DNA from: Favolaschia claudopus
Taxonomy: Eukaryota; Basidiomycota; Agaricomycetes; Agaricales; Mycenaceae
DNA length: 64,000 nucleotides
Assembly: GCA_037176885.1 (NCBI GenBank)
Contig: JAWWNJ010000141.1
Location: 496,001-560,000 of the forward strand
Direction of reading: 5' to 3'
Shown here: one piece after another, positions 21,985-30,730 of the stretch
Layout: each line of letters begins with the position of its first letter
Position numbering within the stretch: position 1 is the first letter of the stretch
Translations under genes and position numbers: made by a program
Notes under the pieces: model-generated
What the model was told of the DNA's origin: nothing
Seen by the model: only the letters and a program-made list of their open reading frames with translations
Database searches by the model: none

Positions 21985-22893
21985 AAGTGACGAGGATCGC
22001 AAGGGCGGCGAAGCCATCCGCAACTACTCCATGAAAACTCTTCGCTCTCGTCCCCGTACCTCCACAGGCAATGCCGACGACGAGAGCACTGACGACGAAT
22101 CAATCGCGGTGCCGGCCCGTTCCCCTTCTGGCCCCTCCACCATCAAAATTCTTGATTCCGATGACACGGTCCGCCCCGTAAGCGCCGCTGTAACGTAGTC
22201 TCTCAAAGCCAGACTATAACACAATTGATCTCGTACCTCGATCGTGTTATAGTCTGTTTTTAAGATCATAGGCGCACATGGGCTAGGATTTGGATTACAA
22301 ATCATTTTGCCCGGTTCTTGTTTGCCCTTTTCCTCTTCACCTCTGGCCGTTTTTTCTACCCAGATAATCGGGATAGGTCCTCGCTCATTGAATGCACTTA
22401 AATTTCGACAATACCGCTCGATTTGGCGTCAGAAATGCGAGCATAAGTTGAAGCTGCGGGGATCAAACAACAAGGCCAAACATTGGGTGAGACGCAATAA
22501 TTTCACTGTTTTGGCCTAAGATTTATTTGAACAACGGCTCAGAAAAATAGTTTCGACCTTTAAGATGCTGCATTGAACACTTCTGGAATGATATACCGCT
22601 GCAGGATGGAGTAAGACAAAAATCGGAGTAAAATGCCGTTATTTTGGCGGCTCGCACCGCCACCAAAGATTGGTAATCCGAATCCTAGCCCAATGGCGCC
22701 TATCAACTTAAAAACGGACTAGCTGTAACGAGGCCGAGAAGACCCGTTGTCTCATGCGCACTGAGCACGAGCGGCGCTCGGAATATGACGATCGTCTCCT
22801 CACGATGTTCGGTGACTACCTCGAGACTTCCACCAAGCAGAGGGAGGAGACCAATACCATTTTGAAGGCTTTCCTTGAACGCCAGAAGGACTA
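21985..22893 (+). pseudogene. putative accessory protein of Harbinger element, split
   Basis: An acidic, serine-rich segment (DEDRKGGEAIRNYS, then DDESTDDESIAVPARS, KILDSDD) leads to 22195. After a 527-bp insertion the text continues as NEAEKTRCLMRTEHERRSEY and LETSTKQREETNTILKAFLE, ending in ERQKD and a stop at 22893. Without the insertion plus one target copy, the right part reads KRRCNEAEK, one base out of phase with the left part, so there is also a small frameshift. The charged helical C-terminus resembles Myb/SANT-like second proteins of PIF/Harbinger elements (inference from position and composition). Its partner transposase lies just downstream, convergent. Confidence 0.45.
22196..22722. 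mobile_element. hAT-like MITE, family T
   Basis: It is bounded by the 8-bp direct repeat CTGTAACG (22188-22195, 22723-22730). The right end (reverse CTAGTCCGTTTTTAAG) pairs with TATAGTCTGTTTTTAAG near 22248. Extra sequence at the left end folds into a hairpin (CAGACTATAACAC and its inverse). An 8-bp duplication fits hAT. Confidence 0.75.
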
Positions 22894-22974
22894 AAATTTG
22901 TTCAAAGTAAATAATTAACTTGTACACATAAGTTTAACAAAAATCAAGCTGTTTGGTATCTATTTGCGACGAGT

Positions 22975-23690
22975 TTAGTTGTGAAAGTATTCGTCAACAG
23001 TAGGAGGTAAACATTTGAACGCTTGGGATGTCTGATTTGGTGATATGCAATTAAGTACTAGTGCGTTGGTGAGAAGCACACAGACCCGGTAGTATCTGCC
23101 AACAGGGGAGGCATAGATGCGATGCGTCCACCACGCATTGAGAAATGGCCATTCCCGCGTGAGTTCGCCGAAAACCTGTTCCACCGACATTCGCACTCTC
23201 GACATGGCTTTGTTCCATCTCTTCTGTTCTGGCGTGCGATTCGCCGACGCGAATGGGCTCAGCAACAGCGGGGAAAGACCATATGCTGGATCACCGAAAA
23301 TTTGGAAAAACGTTCGTCGATGGGAGTGTTCTGGTTGGCACCGGGTCGTAGCTAGTCTCTTGTAAACAGACGCTACAACAAAATATATCCTCGTACCTGC
23401 GGTTTGTTGTAGGTTGTAGCGCAGCCTGAATACATTTCTCCAAAAGATTCGAGTCGGCGAGAAGGGCGTTATCATTTCGCCTTCCCTCGATAGGCCCAAA
23501 TAAATGTCAACCAGTAACTTGAGTGCCTGGTATTTTTCAGCATGAATTTTTTTATACCCGTTCTTTTGGTATTCGGATGGACGACAGACCCCGCGAATGA
23601 TGCAGGCGATGAAGGACCAGACCGAATCCAGCGGGGCCCCTGCGTTGAAAATTGCGGCTGATGAGCCCATTTTTTCTCTCTCCTTTTTCT
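22975..23690 (-). pseudogene. PIF/Harbinger transposase (DDE_Tnp_4-like), 5' degraded
   Basis: Minus-strand text: CRPSEYQKNGYKKIHAEKYQ, then FGDPAYGLSPLLLSPF with the second catalytic D, then EQKRWNKAMSRVRMSVEQVF with the catalytic E, then PVGRYYRVCVLLTNALVLNC and a PPTVDEYF tail before the stop. This order is that of Harbinger DDE nucleases. About 85 residues between IHAEKYQ and FGDPAYG do not look conserved, and may include an intron or a frame change near 23390. The N-terminal third and the first D block are missing or unrecognisable, so I call it inactive. It faces the accessory-like gene at 21985-22893. Confidence 0.68.
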
Positions 23691-23759
23691 CTTTCTTTTT
23701 GCAACTTGGAAACTTGATTTCGACAGACTCTCCACAGACATAATTCATAAGCCTATTTC

Positions 23760-24079
23760 TTCCATTTCTTCCACGAATATTATACCAATCTGTTTTTTTT
23801 GTTGCCCTCTTTCTTGAAGTTTGGTATTAAAGAATACTCCTCACTAGCTAGTTAATGGAGAGCCTGCTCTCCTGCTCTCCTTTAGCTATGTACGCCAAGC
23901 TTGCTCATGTGTATTAAAAAAATCACTGCAGGCCCCATTCAATTTGCCTTGATATATGGGGACTGTATGCCACTGCAGAAATGATTTATGGAACCTCGGC
24001 GGCCGAATTTCTGGGAAAACTCTGCAAGGAGCGACTTTAAAAATAGGTACAAGGTGGAGACCCGAAGAGATAGATAATA
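23760..24079. other. no gene seen
   Basis: Nothing recognisable; short repeats of CTGCTCTCCT near 23865-23882. Confidence 0.35.
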
Positions 24080-24218
24080 GAGCACTTTGGCAAACGCAGA
24101 AAATCAAATTTCGGCTCGAAAAACTAAGCGAGCTACCCGAAAAATTACAGTGGGCACCCCACTGTTTTTGCGTTCCACAACCGAAATTTGGTTGGCCGTT
24201 TACTGAAGAAAAAACTCA
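24080..24218. mobile_element. MITE, family E, truncated copy
   Basis: The left end TAGAGCACTTTGGCAAACG is intact with TA. The body matches the reverse of the intact copy at 34605-34767 up to CTGAAGAAAAAACTC. The last 25 bp are missing where a family F fragment begins. Confidence 0.75.
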
Positions 24219-24412
24219 CACTGTGCGAAGTAAACATCATGAATTTCAAATCATTGATCGTGAATTTCAAGATTCATGATGTTTCGTCAGGATACCCATC
24301 ATGAATTTCAAGATGGCTTTCATGTTGGCCCAAAAGCCCTGACATTTTCATGAGAACATGAATTCAAGACAAAAACATCATGAATTTCATCATGGAAAAT
24401 TCAACCAAATTT
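24219..24412. mobile_element. CACTA-like family F, truncated copy
   Basis: It begins with CACTGTGCGAAG, the family F terminus, and carries the CATCATGAATTTC sub-terminal motifs to about 24395. The opposite terminus is absent. Confidence 0.7.
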
Positions 24413-24445
24413 TTGCCCAGTCCGTATACTGGGTGGGCTAGTCTA

Positions 24446-24902
24446 TGGTGCGCTCGGCCTAAACACCTCTAAACAGGTCCCATCAATGATGCCATCACTG
24501 ATGTCTCAAATCGACCCAAGTAAAAAATCCAAAAATTTTTCTGCCGTTTCTGAGGCCAGTGCGGATAAGAAATGCTCAATGAAGCCCTCAGAGCACAAGA
24601 GCATCTTTGTCCTGGCACCGGGTGGCCGTATCGAGACCATACACCTATGGCTGGTCACCCAATGAGGAAATTTATGTAAGTACACGTGCCTGATTGATTG
24701 ATCGCATCACTGATGTCTCAATTTGCCCTCGGGAAAAAAAAAAACAATTTATTGTGAGTTTTTATCTGGTGGACAAATGGTCTTGAGGGATTGAAGTACC
24801 ATCTAATCGGAGTGTTTTGGCAAGAGGATCAGAGGTCTAAGGTTTTTGATCACCCCTAATAAATTTCGTTCCTGTTTGGTGGTGTTTAGGCCGAGCGCAC
24901 CA
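24446..24902. mobile_element. MITE, family G (copy 1)
   Basis: The ends TGGTGCGCTCGGCCTAAACA and its inverse are TA-flanked. It is 457 bp and non-coding, with the phrase ATCACTGATGTCTCAA repeated near both ends. Truncated relatives lie at 30257-30625 and about 37272-37312. Confidence 0.85.
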
Positions 24903-25084
24903 TACATGTGCCAGCAAGCCAATATTCAAGACACAAGACAATATCCCAAGTCACTGGTATCTCTACGCGATATAAGATACCGCTTCAAGTTGAACGGTGT
25001 CGATAGGGTATGTGTCAAGGTGCCGACAACATGTATAGTGTCGCAAAAATCGAAATTCCATTATAACCGCTTGTAACTCTATCT

Positions 25085-26065
25085 TACCTTTATACCCCTT
25101 CCGGTCAGTATACTGTATTTACACTCAACCCAAACCTTGTGAAATCCACACAAGCTCCCCCTCCCTGTAGGCCGGGAACCGGCATCATTAATTCTAACCT
25201 CTGGCACACCTCCAGTACGGGTTGCGCAGGCTGATGTTCTGTTCCGTCTTTCGAATGAGTCTTCCGATCCTTCAGGGTCTCCGACGTTTTCGAACGAGGT
25301 TGTTGATCTTGTCCGGACAGCGATCTGGGTTCGCCAGCACCCTGTCTGGACGCAAAACTCCGACGTCACGGCTTCTGGTCCCAATTATCCGCGCCTGCTC
25401 CTCCGAGTACCACCCCACAGTAGACCCTTCAGGGCAGTAATCAATCAGCCGACAGTGTCCGTCTTTGCAGAGGATAACATTGCTCGTCTTGAGGTCACCC
25501 CAGACGACCGTCATACGAGTGTAGGAAAGCAATTCCCGCGGCGATATCGCACGCCCATACGAGCTTTGACGTCGGTGGACGGCAGCCCGGCAAAAAAGGA
25601 CACATTGGGTACAGGGGCGAAGTCGGCGGCTTCCTTGGAAACCCAAATTACGCCGGCGTCATCAGAGAGCGTGACGAGATACATGGGATGACCAGCCAGG
25701 AAACGATGGGTCCAACGCAAGGAGGAAAGGAGCATCGATGGAAACCCAGCGTTAGTAAGCACGTTTGCATGCCCCATGGGCTCATCGTTACAATAGTGTG
25801 CGGTGAATTGACCGTCAGCGCAGGACGCGAAGTTGAGGATAATTCGCCGATTGGGCTTGAGCAACGCGGTGTGCCGCTCAATAATCTTGGCAGTAATAGA
25901 AGTGTCGAGCGGATTCATGAGATCATCGTCGAGCGCGGTGTTCTCTGGACAGTCTTTGATAGTCGTGTTGCGTTCGTACTGTATGACAACGGTGGTTGCG
26001 GTTCCAAATCTGCCGGGAAGCTCACCGCGGACACACTCTAGATCGGATGAAACGAATGCTTGCAT
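25085..26065 (-). pseudogene. protein kinase-like pseudogene
   Basis: Minus-strand text reads VRGELPGRFGTATTVVIQYE, RIILNFASCADGQFTAH and FFAGLPSTDVK. After a frame change near 25570 come CDIAAGIAFLHSY and VVWGDLKTSNVILCKDGHC, then LIDYCPEGSTVGW. The WGDLKTSNV block is a kinase catalytic loop with D and N in place, and LIDY stands where DFG normally lies, as in many atypical agaricomycete kinase-like proteins. A nucleotide-binding loop is not visible. The apparent ATG at 26065 abuts a MITE at 26067, so the N-lobe was probably cut off. At least one frameshift makes it a pseudogene. Confidence 0.6.
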
Positions 26066-26066
26066 A

Positions 26067-26755
26067 CAGTTGCGGCCAAAATACTTGCATTACCATATAC
26101 GGAAGGTAATGGCTTGGTATTCGCCTCCTACAGCCTCAGCGCCCATCAAATCAGACGGAAAGTGGCAGAAAGATTGATACAAGTTCCAAACAAACCTGTA
26201 CCAAACAGCTTTGTTATTTGGAATTTGACCGGTTTCTCCTGGTTCTTGAGCAAGTACCCTGCATAAGATAGGGGCTTCAACCCCCACTGGGCTACTGGGG
26301 ACTGACAATACTGTTTGCTGGGATATACCGGGTACCTTCCATATATGGTAATGCAAGTACAGCCGTTTTGGAAACAATATACGGGTTTTGATTGAGTGGT
26401 GCTCGTTCGTTTGTGCTTACCTTTGTTTTGCTTCCCATCACCAGCTCCACTTCAGCCGAATTTGAGTCTTTGCTTCCGCCACTCAGAGAACACCGGGAAA
26501 AAACAGGGGGTTAACAGAACTGAGGATTAAGACTCAGCTGCTACTTGCCCAGAGCTCGACACGGCCATGACTTGCGAGCAAGGGCAAAAACAAGGGACCA
26601 ACGGCAATTGATGCGGTACGGCAACGCCCCACAGAGTGGTGCTCCCGGCTTTGCCGATGACAGAATGGTCAACAAACGTAAGCACAAACGAGCGAGCACC
26701 ACTCAATCAAAACCCGTATATTGTTTCCAAAACGGCTGTATTTTGGCCGCAACTG
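26067..26755. mobile_element. family A-type MITE interrupted by another element
   Basis: The left TIR starts CAGTTGCGGCCAAAATACTT. The right TIR is split at a TA by the element at 26360-26738; removing that element and one TA restores a right TIR matching the left over 41 bp with one mismatch. TA flanks both outer ends. Confidence 0.9.
26360..26738. mobile_element. MITE, family S, nested
   Basis: About 60-bp TIRs begin CAGCCGTTTTGGAAACAATA. It is TA-flanked (26358-26359, 26739-26740), 379 bp, and non-coding. It inserted into the right TIR of the enclosing MITE. Confidence 0.9.
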
Positions 26756-26783
26756 TACGTGGCAAGAGGCAAGACGGCAAATA

Positions 26784-27167
26784 CAGTTGCGGCGAAATTA
26801 AATGCATTACCTAAAAAGGAAATTCCCATCAATCTGCTTCCATTTTGCCCTCGTTGTACTGGGACAAGGAGTTTCAAGCTTGAATATTATTTTGGGAGAT
26901 GTGTAGTGCTCAGAGACGTGCGTGAACTGTGCTATTTGGTACAGATTTGCCCAGGAAATGACTTGGTCACTACAATCAAAACTGGACAATTGTGAAGGAA
27001 ATCCCCCTTCACTTCACTGGGCAGCTGAGCCATACCCAGCGCTTGCAATTAACCCTTGAGTATCAAATATGCACCATATGCCCATGATATGGGCAGTTGT
27101 GGGCTCTCGAGGACGGGATTGATGGGAATTTCTTTTTTAGGTAATGCATTTAATTTCGCCGCAACTG
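26784..27167. mobile_element. MITE, family A (copy 4)
   Basis: The ends CAGTTGCGGCGAAATTAAAT and its inverse are TA-flanked. It is 384 bp. The interior resembles the degenerate copy at 846-1223 in the opposite orientation. Confidence 0.88.
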
Positions 27168-27169
27168 TA

Positions 27170-28580
27170 CGGTGTCTCGGGTCGTTGGATAGACCGGTAA
27201 CCGATCTCTCGTATGAAGATAGTGGTCGATCTGAGTTTGGCGGCAGAGCGAGAGCAGAAGTAGTTGAAGCAAAGTTGAAGTCCCCCCCTTTTATCCAGGC
27301 TGACAGCGAATGGGAATAGGGCTGTGCTGCGCAAGGATGGAGCAGGTGATGGCTGCTGTCAATCGCATTGAATCTCATGCTTCAAACGATATTCCTCGAC
27401 CATTGGCGCTACCTCGCAGCGGCGCTGCAATCTGAGCGCCTTCTCGTCACTGCTTGAATGACAACTCTCATCCCTCAACCATGCAAGTACCTCGCGCCGG
27501 CGAACCACCCTTTTGTTCGGCAATGTGGAGGCTAGCCACCGACGCCTACCTTGAACTTTATCGTGGTCAACCTCACCGCCGCCGCGCCCGATGGCGTTTT
27601 TTTGCCTTCGGAATGTACGCTACGCAGCTCACTGGATAGCATTCCTCCACACATGAATTCATGTTCTGGAGTATGTGCGCAGTTATTCTTTAAACAGATT
27701 CATTTCTCCGACCATTGGACTTCAAGGTATTGGTGTCGACTACACCTGCCTTCCCTTGCTCAGAAGCATTGAAACCACCGAACATTCAAGCCGGAAACAA
27801 TGATTACACACAGTATATACAATGCGCAAGTAATCCAATACTTTTACCACTCCGTTTACGAGGAGTAGTTTGCTGGCTGCTGCTGTGGTTGCCCAAAAGA
27901 ACGCACACTAACTTCTTCAAACTCATTGAAAACCGTGTATGTGGCAGTGGAAATTTGTTCGTCTTCAACTTCTTGCGCATTTTCTAGGAGCTACATGGTA
28001 TTATTAATCACTTCACAGACAGAAACTGTTGTCAAAGAGCCACACTTACATCGAAGGTATGAGCGGCCTTGTGGGAAGATAGATAGTCCAGGCAGAGGTG
28101 TGGATAAGCCTCAAGCTCACCAGGCCTCATGCAATAGCGAAACGATCTGACTTTGTCCATATTTGGAACGTTCACAGGATTTGTATGTCCCCTACCTAAG
28201 TACCTTAATGGCGATCTCAGCGGCTCCGGCTACTAAGTAGATGTCTGATGACAGTGTCACGGTCACAGACAACAATCGTGGCTACATGGCTTCAAGTTGG
28301 CGCTGCTGTCCGCGACTCAGCATTGAGAATTGCTGCTACCCCGCCATCTCTACGTGAGAGGGAACAGAGAGAACCAGAGTCTCCGGTCTGAACTCGGGGA
28401 AAATATTTCAAAAGCTTCTCTTCGGCGCTGCTTTGGCGCAACGGGCCGTACGGGACCCGCCGGATGATAATTCTATGTCTCTTATGTTGAATAGTAAGCA
28501 TAGAAGGGTAGCTACAACACAATCTTTGTCTTTGCCTTCGGATTTTAGATCCAGAAATTCACACAGAAAATTTGCAGACA
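27170..28580. other. no gene supported
   Basis: Fragments such as GVDYTCLPLLRSIETTEHSS (27728-27790, plus) look like leucine-rich F-box remnants but are too short to call. The rest shows no domain, repeat or RNA that I can defend. Confidence 0.35.
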
Positions 28581-28788
28581 TACCAGATATCTTTCCGGCC
28601 TCCCCTTGATTGTTTTCATGCTTGCTATTTAATTTTCAAGAGTTCTCTTTTTTTCTTTTCTTTTTCGGCGTTTTCCCCGATTTTGGGCACCCAGTAGTGT
28701 GGTCGGAGAACCGTTCTTGAAGTTCTCCAGTAAATGGAGGCGAATTTGAAATCGAGGCCACGTGCAGTTCACACCAATCGGCCTGGAT

Positions 28789-29583
28789 TTAGTATATCGA
28801 CTCAAATTCATCACTGTCCCACTGCGCTGAATCCATGTACCCCGTCAGATATGCCCTACTCCTATCCACCGGCGTGGCATTGTCCATCCCCACACCCATT
28901 TCCATGTCGTATACCTCTCCCTGCCCAGTAACCCGGTCCTCGTCCACCTGCGGCGCGTCCATGTACCCTGTCAGGTATGCGGGGGGACCATATCCAATTC
29001 CTTCATTATTGATGATTCCCACGGCCATTTCGTTGATCGACATATCAGGCGGAAATAGGAATGAATCTGCCTTGGAATCTCCAATCGACAAGAGATCAGC
29101 CGATATCGAGTTGATGTTTGGCGCGACGAGCGACGTAAGCATGCTGAGGTCCCCACCAATGGAAGACAGAGTAGAGCATGCGGAGAGCGACCGAGCATGG
29201 TGGCTCACGGAGTCAGGGAGGCCTGTAAGGACGTTGGAAGAGTTTTGGAAGGAGCTTGAAGATGATGCGGAGGTAATGGGGCGGGAGTACGGGAGGGCAT
29301 GGGGGGATGGGTAAGCTGACACAGCGGAGGAGGGGATATCGCAGGCAAAGAAGGGGGGCCACTCGAATGCGTCGATGGGGGTTGTGAAACAAAGTGAATC
29401 AAATTCCAAAGTAAACGGCAGCACTGTTGTTTCTGTACTCCTTTTTCCTTCAAGGCTGCCGCGTTGTCCCCTACACCCATCCGATCTACCGACTGGCACC
29501 GTTGTCTGCGTCTTCGCCGTGTCCTGTGTCTGACAATGGCTTCCCGGGCAGTCGCCAGCACTATGTTCGGCCGTGAGATTCAT
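28789..29583 (-). CDS. hypothetical protein, 264 residues, low complexity
   Basis: The first ATG of the open frame is at 29583 (MNLTAEHSAGDC). The protein is serine/proline-rich (SRPITSASSSSSFQNSS) with an acidic C-terminus. Two related segments, PPAYLTGYMDAPQ and RAYLTGYMDSAQWDSD, form a short internal duplication near the end. No known domain is seen. The composition would suit a transcriptional activation region, but that is speculation. The single long exon and lack of lesions favour a real gene; the absence of any recognised family argues for caution. Confidence 0.4.
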   Translation of the reverse strand: MNLTAEHSAGDCPGSHCQTQDTAKTQTTVPVGRSDGCRGQRGSLEGKRSTETTVLPFTLEFDSLCFTTPIDAFEWPPFFACDIPSSAVSAYPSPHALPYSRPITSASSSSSFQNSSNVLTGLPDSVSHHARSLSACSTLSSIGGDLSMLTSLVAPNINSISADLLSIGDSKADSFLFPPDMSINEMAVGIINNEGIGYGPPAYLTGYMDAPQVDEDRVTGQGEVYDMEMGVGMDNATPVDRSRAYLTGYMDSAQWDSDEFESIY

Positions 29584-30256
29584 GGTGGATACGGTGGTCG
29601 CGGTGGAGACTGTCTGGGTCGACACCCCAACACGCTATCCACTAGTCGTCAGGCCAGCAGAGGCGACTCTGAGCGCCACGTGTAACAGACCGCAGTGCGG
29701 TTTTAGTGCGTAATTACGAGACCGGCTTCCCACAGATGGACAAGGCGTGGGTTTGTGGGGGTTCATCCTTCATCCGGGAGGGTATATTGATCATAGAAGT
29801 GTCCGCGACCCTCCACGACCCCCGTTCTCCCGTTGGGCCGGTCCAGGAACCGGATCAAGGGTGTTCAAAACCCGAATGATGGACAACGACTACGTGGTGG
29901 TGATACCCAATCAAGTGTCCGGGGTCCTGGATAGTGTTGCCACCGAGTGGAGTCGAGTTCGAGTCGGAACTCGATGCCGACTCGATTGTATTGAGTTGGT
30001 CCGAGTTCCGACTCGAGTTGACATCGAGTTTTTCCCACCGCCCAGGGCAGCCAGGGGCCTGTCTCCGGAACATCGGGAAAGTGACGCGGGGATCATCGTG
30101 TCACCGATGTCACAGCTGATCATCATCCGGACATTCCCGACCACAACCCAGATCAAACCCAGATTCAATGTTCACTCCCCTAGACCGCTTGCTGCAACAA
30201 TTTCTTTTTGCCAAATCATTTATTTCCGATTCTCAATTCATCCCACGCTTGATCCT
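29584..30256. other. no gene supported
   Basis: A 207-codon plus ORF (29747-30370) lacks a domain and overlaps repeats of GACTCGAG/GAGTTCCGA words at 29945-30030, so I regard it as chance. Confidence 0.35.
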
Positions 30257-30625
30257 CTGGCCAAAACACTCCGATTAGATAGTAGACTAAACCCCCTAGA
30301 GGGATGTTCCATCCGCTCAAAACTCACAATAAATATATATTTTCACAGCACGGATTTAAGACATCACTGATGCAATCAATCAATCACTTACGTGTGCTTA
30401 TGGCACATACCCATTTTGGGTAACCATAAATCCGGTCACCGATTTATATGCTCCTATTAGAGAACCCTTTGTATCCCTCCCCCAGCTCTTTCGATATGTC
30501 TGCCATGAGAATGCAGTACAGAAAATGCAGTATAAAGTTTCATTTTTTGTTCCTGGGCGATTTGAGACATCAATGATGGCATCAGTGATGGGACCTATTT
30601 GGTGGTGTTTAGGCGATGCGCACCA
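30257..30625. mobile_element. MITE, family G, left-truncated copy
   Basis: The right end (GGTGGTGTTTAGGCGATGCG then CACCA, followed by TA) and the phrases GACATCAATGATGGCATCAG and AAAACACTCCGATTAGAT match the copy at 24446-24902. The left terminus is absent. Confidence 0.65.
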
Positions 30626-30730
30626 TAAGGTTTTGAATATTTCCTGGTATCACTCCTTATGAAGCTCGGAACCCATAGAGAGTCTTATGTAGAGTGTGAG
30701 TATCCACCAATTCGATTTTTTGTGAGGGCA

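Noticed and set aside
29747..30370. 207-codon plus-strand ORF
   Set aside because: No domain, runs into a MITE remnant and overlaps repeated GACTCGAG words.
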